From positions 2,004,130 to 2,068,129 of the forward strand of contig OY986966.1 in NCBI GenBank assembly GCA_963920575.1: a stretch of DNA of 64,000 bases, written 5' to 3'. The stretch is from Narthecium ossifragum. Lineage: Eukaryota; Streptophyta; Magnoliopsida; Dioscoreales; Nartheciaceae. The position numbers and the translations under genes were made by a program. The notes beneath the pieces are model-generated. The model searched no databases, was not told where the DNA came from, and saw only the letters and a program-made list of their open reading frames with translations. Positions 21,480 to 34,146 of this stretch are shown in pieces. Every line of letters begins with the position of its first letter. Within the stretch, counting starts at the first letter, position 1.

Positions 21480-24400
21480 AGAAGGCTCTTATAAGTGTTC
21501 ACACCAAAGTCAACTTCCTCTCTCTACTTTAATATGCATATGGAAGCGTGGTCTCGTGTTCCTCAACTTTCTTCTTCCCACTTATAAGCCTGAACTTTCT
21601 TGATAGAAAACTTGAAAATGACTGAAGATCGAAATAGATCTGCTGGAAGACCTAACAGGAGAGGTGAAAATGGCCATTGCTCTCTGTACAGCACATAATG
21701 CTGTCCTTCTCATTGGTACTGTACCCACTCAAACTCATCACTCATCTCTCCTGACTGATCCACGGGTACAGTTTAATTTATTTTCTTTCTGTTTTTCACG
21801 TAGTGGGGGATAGATTTTTTACTATCAATTAATTGATACCAATAAGTTCTAGGATCATTGTCTATAAATGAGACGGGCTCGGGTCAAGAAAACTGCTCGT
21901 AACAGGTCATGGGACGGGTTTAGGATAAGTTTTCTCGCAACAACAGGGTGGGAGCCCACCCAATTGCCATCCCTTGTTACGAGCTATGATATTTTGTTAA
22001 ACTTATCAATCAATCCAAAAGCTTACGTCTAAAAAAAAAAAAAAAAGAGTTTACGTAAGTGCATGTATCTATTTTTGTCTAACAATCCGTAAGTAAAGAT
22101 TTGCTGATGGCCTCACGAGTGCTAAATGTTTGGTATAAACTGTTGATAGCTGGCCGATGGTCATCCTCTCATATATTGGCTAAAAAAGGCTAGAGATGGA
22201 AGGAGAGGTGGTGATGGAGGGTTTGGCCCACCACAAGAAGTGGTGTTCAGTGTCAAAAAGCAAGCTATAGCACTCTCAAGCAAGGATGACAGCAACCCAC
22301 CAAAAGGTAAGTTGTTCATGCTCAAACTACATCACCTTTCATAACTTGTGGAATTAGGAAAGGATCTTTCTTCTTGTCCTTGATGTTGTTGTTGTTGTGA
22401 TCATCGTCAGATATAAGTCTTCACATTGAATTTAATACAAGCTCCGTTTGCATGGGACCAATTGGGAACTGCCAAAGTTTGTTTAAGGAGTGTTAGGCAG
22501 TGTCAGTAGAAGTGTCATGAATCCCCCCACATGGATGCATATGAGTAGATATGTTTGAATGTGATGCTTTGATCATGAGCTCTGTAAACTAATACTGAAA
22601 CAAGAGACACAATGAATAGTTTAGGATTCAGCTTTAGCCAGTACAGAGCATGTAGTATAAACAAAGCCTTCTCAAAACAAATCCTCAGTTTTGATTACTA
22701 CCCTCGTCTGCCTTTGTCCCTCTGACACAGTGATCACAGAGATAGCAGCATATCTAAGTAGGATCTTTCTTTCTTTAAGAATCAAAAAGATATATAGTTG
22801 ATAAAACAACTCCTTTATGATGGCAACTTCTGGCGGATTGACATTAGTTTTCTTGAGATGCCAATGTGTTCTTCTTCGGTGCTTGACCACGACATCGACG
22901 ACTAATCGGTGGATTCTTGGTCATCTCAATGCCTTTTCTGTGGTCTAGTTTGAATGTTTCAAGAACACTTCTTATCACCTTGTTTGTATTACAGCTAATT
23001 AAGGACTCAGAATTAGTTAAGAAGTGTAAAGCTAAAGAAGAGGATATCTTGTGGACTTTGTTCCGCTTTTAGTTTGAAAACTTGACAGCCTACCATGACA
23101 CATGTATTGGAGCAGGTGTATGATAGGTACAACCACTAAGAGAGGATAGGAATATATAGCACTAAAAATGGGGGCCAATCTTGGATATGAAATCCAAGAA
23201 CAAGCTTAGTGCTCTTCATGTAATCTAATAAATGTACTACTATAAACACTTCACATCTTCATGAAGTTTAAAGCATGACCAATAACAATGGTTGAGTACA
23301 CCATGCCTTTCTTGTCATCTACTTTAGGAACATGAATACATCATTGAAACTTAAGAAGAACTAAATTAAGAAGCATGAAGTTGTGGAGCCAATCATTCAT
23401 GCTGGATTGTGACACTGTGTATAAGTTATCTATATGGTGGAACACACATTGAAACATAAGAAATTTTTCGTGACACTTGTCGTTAGACACTGCTCCCGTA
23501 ATTTAGACAATTATTTCTTGAATGATAAAATTAGTAAAAAGCTTCAAGTACGTCTAAAAACAATAGCACACATGCCACACATTAAGCTATTAATCTTATA
23601 AGGAGCAAAAACGGTTATGCATAATAACCACCCTTATAAGATTGATTAAATTTATACAATTATATTTATCCTATAGTTATAGTATACTAATCTAATTCAT
23701 TTATTAAATTTGGTTTTTATAACTGAATCACCCATTAACCTGATGGTTACCCTGCCATGTGGCACGGGCCCACCTAATAAAATATATGGTAAGATGTAAT
23801 GTTTGGTAGCAACCAATTATTAGCACAAAAATATGTTTTCTAGAATTTAATGTCTCGTAAGTTTTACTCTCTCCTATTTTGTGATAATTGCTTCTTTTTT
23901 TTAAAAAAAGGTGACAGATAAGATCAGGACTTTAGCCCAACATCACCCAAATCTATAGCTGGACCCAATATGAACAATATGGTTTCTATTTGACAAACAC
24001 ATCATGCCCAGTGGGCCACATATTGGGACGAGGAATACACTCACTCAGGCCCACTACAAGTAATTGGAGGCCCAGGCCTGTATTGTTTCATTTCAATAAA
24101 AACAGCTTAATTATAGTCTTTTACAAACCAAGATAAATAGATAATGATGGAAATATCTCCTCCAAGAATCATATAAGTCATTCCAAAGCTACAACTGCAC
24201 TTTTAATTCAAGAATCTTGTGACATGTCTGACTAAAAAGCTAACAGTGAAATAAAGCTAAAAAGCATAGGTGCCAACAGTGGGAAGATATGGCTCCCACA
24301 ATAGCCACATTCCCATGGACACATTTGCTTTAATCCGGCAAAGCCCTTCCACCCAATGTGTGCCAATGGGCCACCCAATCTCCAGCATGAGGTCCAGATG

Positions 24401-25090
24401 CAACCATGTCTCACAGCCCTAGGCTGGCCGGCTCGCTCTCCAGCCAACCATTACCGATCATTCCCTCCGATGACCACCCGAGGGCCGCCCTCGGCCACAT
24501 AGCTCAGATTCGGGGCCGGGGCCGGCTGCCGACTGTCTCTTGCCGGTTGCGCCATCACGAGTGTCTCTCTTAGCTTCCTCAATTGACACAGAGGCAGTGT
24601 CTTTTATGACAGGTATGTGATTCACTTAGATCTAAAAGTGACTACATCGGAGAAAAAAAATGGATGACAATCCCTCGTGGAGGAGGAGGATCTTGTTGGC
24701 CATGTCATCATCCAAGAACCACGAAATTGGAGATGTTGGTGTGCCAATTTGGCTATGTTTGACAAAGTTGGTCGTGTTTGGATTGCGACTTGAACAATTT
24801 TTCAAGCAACTTTTCATCCTATTCTGATATTTTCTTAGTTGGCCACATTATCTTGGATGGATGATGACACATTATCTTGGATGGATGATGAATGGTATCT
24901 TTCCTAAGTTGTGATACACGTTCATGAAGAAATTTTAAGGATACAAGCGAGTTTGTTGACCAAATAATAGGTGTGGAAATTAAGACACCGGTGAGTTGGC
25001 TTGAAAATTCTTGCATATTGGATGATAAGCATTCCGTAAAAGTCATCTACACAAATTATTGGTTCTAATACTAAAAACGGCCGCAAAAGA
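21480..25090. other. Gene-poor intergenic region
   Basis: No intron-exon model or conserved domain could be supported. Contents seen: a poly-A run at 22030-22045, repeat-like GGGTGGGAGCCCACCC near 21950, and a sequence near 23720-23790 (GTTACCCTGCCATGTGGCAC) shared with the MITE-like cluster at 37480-38700. There is also a GC-rich patch at 24440-24560 and a perfect 24-bp tandem repeat at 24844-24891. Confidence 0.5.
24844..24891. repeat. Perfect 2 x 24-bp tandem repeat
   Basis: The unit starts CACATTATCTTGGATGG and occupies 24844-24867 and 24868-24891 without mismatch, so it is recent. Confidence 0.9.
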
Positions 25091-25099
25091 TCGATAAAA

Positions 25100-25975
25100 T
25101 GAGCGAAGCAAGGGAGCCAAGACCACCTGACCTAGGCTGCCATAACTCCCCACCGCCGCCGCCTCGGCCGGCGGGTCCATAGCATATTCAAAAGCGAAGT
25201 CATGTAAACCAAGCTGTGTTCACATCCTCATCGATGTTGAGCAGCTCCGAGCTTGCTAATGAGATAGAGTCGAAATGAATAGGAAAGTTTCGACTCGGGA
25301 AGACACCAATGTCGCTGGCACTCCTCCATCGTCTGAGAGGCAAGTGGAGCCACACCCTCTTCAGACATTGGCTGTAGGGTGGGGATTGAGTTCCTTCGAC
25401 GTCGACTGGCCAGCTTGTGGCGCAATGATGCCCCTTTCCTTGTCACAGACATGGCACATGGAGTATTTGCATTCAAGTTCGATTCAGAAGAAGATATGCT
25501 CAGAGTCTTGACTGGTGGTGCTTGGATGATAGACGAACTCACCTTATCACTCATTCGATGGAGGAATTGCTTCCGCCCGACTGCCTCAGTGTTCACCAAA
25601 GCGCCGCTCTGGCTCCGAATCCCGGACCTCCCGCCGGAGTACTTTGATTGCGAAGCCATCTTTGACATGGTCTCCGATGTTGGAACCCCTCTAGCCATCG
25701 ATATCGTCACCAAGTTCACATATATATGCAACACACGCCCGCATGTTTGTCGAAGTGGATCTCACCCTCCCGGCATGCATCGGCACCTACCTGCATCGTG
25801 GTGAAGAAAACTTCTTCCTCCAGCCGTTCGTCTATGAAAACATAGACATCTGCGATGGATGCGGCTTACTCGGGCACCTTGAGAACAGATGTCCGGCGAC
25901 ACCCAACTCTATGCACAAGAGAGATAATGACCCCAAGCCCAAGGAACCCATCGTGGAAGGCAACCAAACCAGCAT
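25100..25975 (+). pseudogene. Degenerate LINE ORF1 (DUF4283-like plus zinc knuckle)
   Basis: Fragments in shifting frames encode a DUF4283-like core (HGVFAFKFDSEEDMLRVLTG, GGAWMIDELTLSLIRW, PLWLRIPDLPPEYF). A zinc knuckle CDGCGLLGHLENRC (C-x2-C-x4-H-x4-C) follows at about 25855-25896. This is the usual ORF1 order in plant non-LTR retrotransposons. At least one frameshift separates the core from the knuckle (near 25740) and stops lie upstream. A possible start is the ATG at 25101, followed by a Pro-rich tract. The right end is cut by the LTR unit at 25976. Confidence 0.8.
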
Positions 25976-28395
25976 TGTGAGGGCCCGTCCCTCAGACCTG
26001 GCTCGACCGCGTGGGTCGAGAGCCGGTTTTCTGTTGGTTTGGTTCCGCGTCGGGCACGATCGGACGATCGTGTGGCGGTTTTGGACCCCGGGGGCATTTT
26101 GGTAAATATGCCCTCCGGTGGTCGGTCTCACACCCGCGTTCCACACACTGCCTTTGATTGATGTATGTGTTTGATTAGAATCCCTAGGGCGCGTCCGATC
26201 GGAGGATCGGAGCTCGATCGGGAAAGATCGATTTGGACGGCTGAAATAGATTTGGATTTTCTATATAAAGCCCTGTCCCTTTCTTCTCTTTCCTTCTCTT
26301 CTTCTCCTGTCGTTTTCTCCTCTCTCTCTCTCCTTCGGCTGAGCTAGGGTTGGAGACTTTGGCTTTCGGAGCTTGAATCTTGGCGGCTCCGCTGGTGGCA
26401 CGTGTGGAGGAGCTACCCTACTTGCTCAAGTAGGTGTTTCTACCTTGATCCTTGGATCGGGTTCTCCTAGGATAGGTTTTATGTACTTTCGCTGTAGGAA
26501 TACTTGTTAGAATGCTATGTATCTCTTTGTGCATGTAGTATGAAGGATTGGAAGCTTTCCTACCTTGCCTTTTCCGTATTCTAACGGTTGGTTTCCGTAT
26601 TATCGTCGTTTTATCGGTTTTTTGTCCATTTGAACCTAGATAGGAGATTTAACCGTCAAAAGCTGAATTTCTTCATTTCATTAGCTTCCTCATTGCTAAA
26701 TACTCTTGCTTGCAAAATCTCATCTTATTCCAACATGATTTGATCCTTGAAATCCAAGAAATTAGATTTCCGGCACTGTTCTAAAGAACTGTGCTTAAGG
26801 CTCGACGGTCGATCGGTGCATCGACCGTCAAGTGTTGTATTACACTTTCTGGGCCTGGCGGTCAACCGTCGGATCGACCGTCAGGCTCTGTCGGGATTTT
26901 GGCCTCCCACGGTCGATGGGTCGATCGACCGTGGGTCCTCTCTCTTTTTCATCCCGCCTCACGGTCGACCGTCAGATCGACCGTCACATCGTCCGTGAGG
27001 CTTTGTCTCGTTTTGGGCTTCCTACGGTCGATGGAGCGATCGACCGTCACCCATGTGGTTTTCCTAGTTTTGGCGTCACGGTCGATCGGTGGATCGACCG
27101 TGACATCGTCCGTGGTCTCACGGTCGATCCCCGGATCGACCGTGACATCGTCCGTGACCCCTTGGACTTGGGTTTCTGGCTTTTCTTGGATGGATTTGAT
27201 TTGGAGTTAGTATCTAAACATGTTGGGAAGCATGTAGGAGGATTTGGTGAGGTTTTCAAAGGATTTTCATCGGGTTTGAGAATCGACTCGAGTAACTCTC
27301 TTTTTGGGTGAATCTATGGCTTTACTTGCATTTAATACATGTGTGATTGTAGTTAAATGCTTAGCTGTTTGCTTAGCCATTAACTAGCTATGAGTGCTAG
27401 TTAATGAGGAATTGTGGAACCTTAGCCTCTTGCCGGCGAGTGCCGAGGGCTATTGTATATCTGTTGAACTTGTAACTGTTGATGTGACATATAAAAACAT
27501 CTAGGATAGATGTTTGCTTAAGTTCATGCATTGTGTGCATTAGAAGCATTTGAGGTTAGGCGGGCGATGGTTTGGGTCGCCGATTTGAGGCTCTCGGGTA
27601 GCTCGGATCTAGCCTTAGGACCGTGGATGGGTAGTCAGGAGTAGGGTGTGATTGTATGATCAAGTCTCTTGTGATTGAGGATTGCGATAGTTGACTTGAA
27701 TCGGTGTTTGAGGTTTAGAGGTCGTGTTGTCTTCCAAAGCCAAGTGCTAAGGATGGATGTTGATGTGTTCCCGACGTGGTTCCCCAAGGCTTGGTATTCC
27801 AGCTTGAGTAAGGGTGATCCTGCATGTTACTGTTCCTTGGCCTCCTGGTAACATGTTCAGGAGAGAGATTTCATGACAGGAGCCCTTGGGACATCAACTG
27901 GGTTATGGGACCCGTGGCATCCGTTAGACTTAGGCTGGGAGACAACACTGTTGTTGTTTTCCTCCCTTCAGTGTGCCGTAGAGTAGAACCCTACTGAGCT
28001 TATCGCTCACTTCTACCCGGGCTGCGTTTGCAGGTGCAGGCGGCAGTTCTTCTTCGGTGGAGCCGGCAGGATCGGCCTTCGGCGGCGCGAGTACATCCAG
28101 GGGCGCTTGAGGTTGCTAGAGGATTACCTGTTGTACATTTTTTTGACATATATGTATATGATGTAGACTTCTGAGGATTTTGGAATATTGTATTAAATCT
28201 ATCTCTTGGGAGCTTTTGTATCAAATATGAACTGTACAACTTGATGATATATTATAATTGAATTTGTTCGCCTCTGGGATACAATTGTTTAAATTTATCC
28301 GTCTTTTCCGCTTTGTATCGCGCCAATTTGAAGATGAATAGTGATAGGACCCTCACGCCCCGTCCTGGATGGATTTTCTGGGTCGGGGTGTGACA
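25976..28395 (-). mobile_element. LTR-only unit 1 (solo LTR or non-autonomous LTR element), 2420 bp
   Basis: On the minus strand the unit starts TGTCACACCCCGACCC and ends GGGCCCTCACA. A perfect 5-bp duplication AGCAT flanks it at 25971-25975 and 28396-28400. It has no gag, protease, integrase or RT. It shares ends and an internal CTCACTYCTACCCGGGCTG / TTTGCAGGTGCAGG block with three further units at 29466-36376. The most likely reading is a solo long LTR of a gypsy-like family. It is inserted into the LINE remnant. Confidence 0.85.
26795..27160. repeat. Palindromic CGGTCGAT...ATCGACCG minisatellite in LTR unit 1
   Basis: About seven units, each an imperfect palindrome of the form ACGGTCGATC-N3-GGATCGACCGT. 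Spacers of 20-60 bp vary, and some units carry a trailing CACATCGTCCGTG. All lie within LTR unit 1. Confidence 0.82.
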
Positions 28396-28449
28396 AGCAT
28401 AGCTTGAAGGACGTGCCATGCTCGTTCAATCCGTCCTTCAAGCTATGCT
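28396..28449. repeat. Perfect 18-bp inverted repeat, 18-nt loop
   Basis: Left arm 28396-28413 (AGCATAGCTTGAAGGACG) and right arm 28432-28449 are exact reverse complements. The left arm includes the 3' copy of the LTR unit 1 target duplication. Confidence 0.85.
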
Positions 28450-29465
28450 GGTTTTTATAATGTCCTCCATCCCTACCCCGTTATCCATCCTTCACAAAAT
28501 CTCTGGTCTTGCTCGCAAGTTCCTTTGGCAAGGAAACAGAGGATGCCTCTCCACAGTTGCTTGGGATGTTGTATGCCAACACAAGCTGGAAGGAGGCTTA
28601 GGCATCAAGGACCTCAAGAGATGACATACAACTTTAAGGATGAAGCGCGCCGCGTGGTTCCTGGAAGCTCTAGAGTCCATCTGGATATCACTGTGCCAAG
28701 CCAAGTACAAGCATAATGGAGCGCTTCCCTCCTTGAGAGGTACTGGCTCTGTTTCTTTCTTATGGAGATCAATATGCAAAGCTTGCGACCTACTACGCAA
28801 AGGCCTCAGATGGAAGCCGGAGAAGTTGTGACGTGCCAGTGTAGTGCAGGACTAGTGGATGGGTGACGACCCACTAAGCAAATCCCCAACCTTAATGGCG
28901 TTCGATGACGGAGTTCTCAGCATGACAGTTGGTGATCTTATAACAGGTGATGGACAATGGGATACTCACAAGCTCAGCCTCATCTTCCACCCGACCATGA
29001 TGGAGAGGATCATGTCCATCCCGCTGCCACGAGCTGGACGTACTGCGCCACAATGGACTTGGGCCAAAGATAGCATGATATCGACATCCTCTGCCTATCA
29101 TATGCTTGAGTACTTGGATGGTGCCAAACATGACAAACGGTTCCAACGATGGAGAAGCGTGTGAAAAGCACCGGCGGGCCCTCGTGTCAAGCTCTTTCTC
29201 TGGAAGCTCCAACACGGCAAAATTCCAACCAAACTGGCATTATGGCACCTGCGTCTCACCTCTGAGCGCGAATGCCCTCATTGCCGCCTTGAAAATGAAA
29301 ATATCGAACACCTTCTTTTTGGATGCCTATTTGCCCAGGAAGTTTGGGAGAGCACTCTAATTGGTACCAGCATCCATGCCACCGACCTCAATCTTGAATC
29401 ATGCTTTGAGCTTCTGCGCAGACCCAGGAAACGTGATACAATCAAGAAGGAGAACTCACTGATTG
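28396..29465 (+). pseudogene. Degenerate LINE ORF2, C-terminal part
   Basis: Fragments match the region after the reverse transcriptase core in plant LINEs: GRAMLVQSVLQAMLVFIMSS, ISGLARKFLWQGNRG and GGLGIKDLKR. A zf-RVT-like segment follows (LFLWKLQHGKIPTKLALW, CPHCRLENENIEHLLFGC). Several stops and frameshifts interrupt it. The endonuclease and most of the RT are missing between this part and ORF1, so the LINE had lost about 2-2.5 kb before or when LTR unit 1 inserted. Confidence 0.8.
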
Positions 29466-31738
29466 TGTCACACCCCGACCCAGAAAACCCATCCAGTCCG
29501 GGGTGTGAGGGTTCCTAATTTATTCAATCTATCAAAGGCGCGTTTATACTAAAATAATATAGCTAAATTAACAATTGATCTGGGGTCAAAGTAAAATTTC
29601 TAATATAATTCAAAATGCTGATATAAGACTAAACCTCAAAATATCATATATAACTATCTCAAATTCCTTGCATAAGGAAATTATACATTTATCATCCCAA
29701 AAAGAAGTGACTAGACCACAACTCCTCAAGCCCCTCCATAAGCCGATGCGCCACCATGTGTGTCGCGCCCCGACCCGTGAAAGCCCAACCGGGCCGGGCA
29801 ACGTGAACCGGAACCTACAAACGCGAAAAAAAAACGACGAGGGTTCCCTCTAACCTATTGGTCTCCCTAGCAATTCACCAAAACACCCTCAATTAAAACA
29901 ATATTAATTAGCAAAACCTCGAACCTCAGATTAAAAACTCAAGTGTTAATATATACAAATCCTCGGAGAGGGGAAGATTCAAAGTACAACATTACTCCCG
30001 TAGGAGACTAACTAACATAGGGTAAAAGTAGTAAACGATCACCACCTCTCAAAGTCCACCAGGCGCCGCCGCACCGCCGACCAACTGCCCGGTAGGGGCC
30101 ACAGAAGAGGAACTGACGCCTGCACCTGCAAAACGCAGCCCGGGTAGGAGTGAGCACTAACCTCAATAGGGATCTACACTACGTCACACAGAAGGAAGGG
30201 GGAAACACAACAGTGTCACCCTCAAGCTAGACTCGAGTGAGCTACAATGGTCCCATTACCATTCACCGGTGATCTCTAGGCATATCCAACCATGGTCACC
30301 CCAACGGACTGGGCCCATCCTGGATACACCTAGTGTCGTAGGGTTCCAGCTGTGGTCACCCAACTCGCCATGGGCCCACACTGATGCCCCTACATGAAGG
30401 AACGGACACTGCCCAAAGAATATAAGACCCGCCACCGGTGGCATCCTCAACACCTGACTTGAGGCCGACACGACCTCTACAATCACCAAGCAACTAGTGT
30501 ACCAGTCATCTAAGCCTATCACCAAATCTGACTGGACACCACAATTCAAACCGGATCCAAACTACCCAAACCCGGTCCTAGGGCTAAGTCCGAGCTTCCA
30601 GCCTCGGGACGGCGACCCAATGATCACCCACGCCCTAACCAATGCAACTAATGCAGAATACAACAATGCATGCTATGACATACACAGATAAGAAGCAGAG
30701 CATGCAACAGTATGCCAAGCATCACATAAGTCTACTGGATCGCTGCAGCGGTACTACCGACCGCTGCCAGCCGATCCGCATTGGGTCCCGGCATTACGAC
30801 GGTACCACGACCGTCAACCGCGAACTCCTGTAACGGGAAGCAACCCCGAAAACGATGATGAACAAAACACAATATAATATTATATTCTGAAATATAATAT
30901 TATATTCAAAAACACCCAAAACCTCTACTCAAGGGCTAATTGATCCCGTCGATCCGACGCCCAAACGACGTCGGATTCAATATCCAACTTAGTCACCAGT
31001 AGGTGTATATATCAGCATCAACATATCCAAAATTTATAATCATCCAACGGTTGGATTAACGGGAAAATACTAATCAAAATCGTTAATCAAACTAACTTAC
31101 CTATTAATTTCTACAACGCAGCCCTTCAGCAAACAATTCATAAGAAATCGTAGAAAAAACAGAAAATTACGAAACAAAATTTAATGGAAAGCGAACGAAT
31201 AGCTCTACAACTCTTATGTTTATGAAAAGCCAAGATCATGTACTCACCGGCCGGAAAACTCGCCGCAAGCCGGCTGTTTCTCAAGAACAGCAGAAAACTA
31301 GAAATCCGAGACTAATCATCCATAAAACCTACTCAAATCTCAACTGATTAACATGAAACTTAAATCAGTAATTCTAACAGTTATAAGGAATCCAACAAAT
31401 TAAGGATCAACAAGATCCAACGGCTAGATCTCAAGAAAACCCGAAATAAACACCAGTAGGTATAACCCTACCTAGCTGCGCTTTTCTCGGCTGATTCCCT
31501 GCGATTTGATCACCAACAAGCCTCTAAACCACTTCAGGGATCTTCCTCTCGTTGTCACGAATCCAACGAGCCAAAGAACACCCAATTTGATGGTCGGAGG
31601 AGGGAGAACGGAAGAGGGGAAGGTGGCTGCCGAAAAAACAGGGGAAGAGCAAAGCTTCGGGGGAGAAGAGAAGAGGAGAAGAAGAAAGGAGGAGAAGGAG
31701 GAAGAGAGGGGAAGAAAAGGAGAGAAAAGGGGAGGGGA

Positions 31739-33919
31739 TGTCGCGCCCCGACCCGCAGAACCCAGACCGGGCCGGGACACGAGGGGGAAAACCTACATCT
31801 ACTAGTCTCAACTGGCGGAAACAGTTGAGACTAACCCACAGATCAGCTGGCGGAAACAACTGATCAGCACAGAGAAGGGCGGAAGCAAGCTTAACAACAA
31901 CAACAACAACCATTATAAAAACATATAATAGAGTACAGGGGTTCTAGAACAACAGTTCTACAAAAGGAGAGTACAAGGACAACTGTCCACAAAAGAACAA
32001 CACCCACTGGAGTCTCCACGAACGCACAGACGAAACCATCCTGACCCTCAGACATAGTCAGGAGCTGGCGCGCTGCCACGGGACGACCAAGGGGGTAACA
32101 CTGGGACAGAGCGGGTACCTGCACCTGCAACAAACACAGTCCAGGTAGGCATGAGCAACAGCTCAGCATGGTCCTACTCTACAACTCCCACAAACAAGGG
32201 TAAAGCAACCGGACACACTCTGATGCCAAGTACCGAGGCTTGCCAAGGATCCCATAAACCCCGTCAATAACCCGAAGGATTCCTGTCCTAGGTGCGTATC
32301 TCCGATAACGCCACTGCTCAGGGGTGGCCCACTCCGATAAGATAAACCCTGACGCAAGGTGGACACGACGAAACCAGTAGGACACCCTTCTCCAAGCGGG
32401 ACCTCCGCACTTAGCGGAACAACCGAGGTTAAGACTACCATCACTCGGTACTCCAAGCAGCAGAGTCAACACAAAACCAACCTACCCTAGCATGCCTAAT
32501 GCACAGGAAAACAGGGCAGGATAAATATGATATAGCTGTAAACAACCAACACAGCAAGGGCACACCTTCGGCCCATTTATACTAAACACTCCCGAGGGTC
32601 ATGACTCCCTCGGTTCACCACAAAGCGGTAAGGGCATACTGTCAGCCCATTTATTCTACACACCCCGAGAGGCATCACCCTCTCAGTTCAACCACAAAGC
32701 GATAATCATTCATGCATGATCCATAACATGACAAACCCCGAGGGCAAAACCGTAAAAACCACTTGCATGCGAAGCCCCGCGGGCAAAACAACACTTAAAG
32801 CAAGTAAAAACCCTCTCTGCACCGAAGGAGATCGATCTCCTATAGGAGCAAGATCGATCTTCCTCGAGGCTAGAAGCACCCGCCCTGGTCACCCCAACGA
32901 GATCGATCTCCTCCCATATGAAGATCGATCTTGTATGTGATCCTTGACGTACCGACACTACCCACCACGAGATCGATCTCCCTCCCAGGGAGATCGCTCT
33001 CGCTCGGGCGGGGCGTACCACCCCAAACAAGATCGATCTCCCTCCCAGGGAGATCGCTCTTGATTGGGTTCTCCGGCGGCCGGACGGCGAGGGATACCGC
33101 CGGAAACCTCCACCACACCTCACCAAACTATGTGGGCTGGTAGCTCTCAGTGCCACGAAGCTACTCATGGCTTCAAAACCGGAAAACACCAATTCCACAA
33201 GGAGATCTACCGAAATCAAAACCCGGATTTCAAACCCATAAATCAACCGGAGTCTTAAGGAAGAACCCTACCTCTACAACGCAGCTTCGATCCACAAGGC
33301 CTAGCCTAGGACCTTCCTCGCCTCGCCACGAACCCAACGAGCCTTCAAGCTCCAGAAAAGGTGGCCGGAGGAGGAAGAACGGCGAAGAAAAGCTCAGCCG
33401 GCCAAGGGAAAGAAACAGAGCTCGGGGAGAGAAGGAAGAAGAAGAGAAAGAAAAGAGGAAGGGAAGAAGGGGATAAGGCCGGGAAAAGCCGGAGAGGGCG
33501 GGGAAAAGCTGAGGGAGGGGAGGGAAAGTCTTCCCTCCCCTGACAGGGGAAGCGACGGCCATCGCCGTGGCCGTCCTTCGATTGCCACCGCCAACGACTT
33601 CCAGGCACAGAGAGATCGATCTCCATGCCATGAAGATCGATCTCCTTTGCCCAGAACGGCAACCTCCAGGCACAGAGAGATCGATCTCTATTGCCATGTA
33701 GATCGATCTCCCTTGCCTAGAACGGCAACCCTGGGCTGAGACTCAGGCCCAAGCCCAGAACTTCCGATCCCGGGTCCACCTAACCTTTCTAGTTAAACAC
33801 AAGCATCAACCAAGGTCTGTGTGTGCACACCCAGTGTGAAACGACTCACGTGGTGTAATTTCCCAAATTACCCCTGATGGTCAACACGAGCCACAGGAAT
33901 GGAGGGACGGGTCCTCACA
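31739..33919 (+). mobile_element. LTR-only unit C, nested in B
   Basis: 2181 bp from TGTCGCGCCCCGACCC to GGGTCCTCACA, closest in its ends to unit B. No 5-bp target duplication is visible (GGGGA on the left, CAGCC on the right). Either one flank was lost or the junction arose by recombination between related LTRs. It includes a tandem pair of about 75 bp near 32566-32706. Confidence 0.72.
32825..33710. repeat. Paired GAGATCGATCTC palindromes in LTR unit C
   Basis: Two clusters (about 32829-33062 and 33611-33711) of boxes of type AGATCGATCT. They are mostly in pairs separated by 10-16 bp, for example around a CCCATATG or TGCCATG spacer. One box of some pairs has decayed to GATCGCTC. Confidence 0.8.
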
Positions 33920-34029
33920 CAGCCGGGAAAGAGGGGGAAAAGTTAGGGGAGGGGAGGGAAAGTCCTCCCCTCCTCTGACAGAGGAGAACGACGGCCAGCG
34001 GTGGTCGTCCTCGCGGAGCAGAAAAGCCA

Positions 34030-34146
34030 CCGACGCGATTCCGATCGGTCGCTCCAAGGAGCGATCGATCGTTCTCACCCCGGATCAAAACAAACTGACT
34101 CGCTCACGAGTCCGATCGATCGTCCCAAGGAGCGATCGATCGCTCA
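34030..34146. repeat. CGATCGATCG palindrome pairs at the end of LTR unit B
   Basis: Boxes of type CGATCGATCG are separated by spacers such as TCCCAAGGAG, in the last 350 bp of unit B. The arm sequence differs from that in units 1 and C although the GATCGATC core is the same. Confidence 0.75.

Noticed and set aside
22196..22300. Possible small coding exon (ATGGAAGGAGAGGTGG...)
   Set aside because: The frame closes after about 20 codons and no matching exon or motif was found nearby.
22672..22890. 72-codon minus-strand frame
   Set aside because: No domain, no signal peptide, no splice context; chance frame in AT-rich DNA.
26747..27311. Three overlapping plus-strand frames with RSTV/DRPS repeats
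   Set aside because: Translation of the GATCGATC-type minisatellite in LTR unit 1 in three frames, not a protein.
31472..31913. Several overlapping frames of about 100-130 codons rich in Ser/Phe/Leu or Arg/Glu
   Set aside because: They come from the purine-rich tract of LTR unit B, which gives long stop-free but low-complexity frames on both strands.
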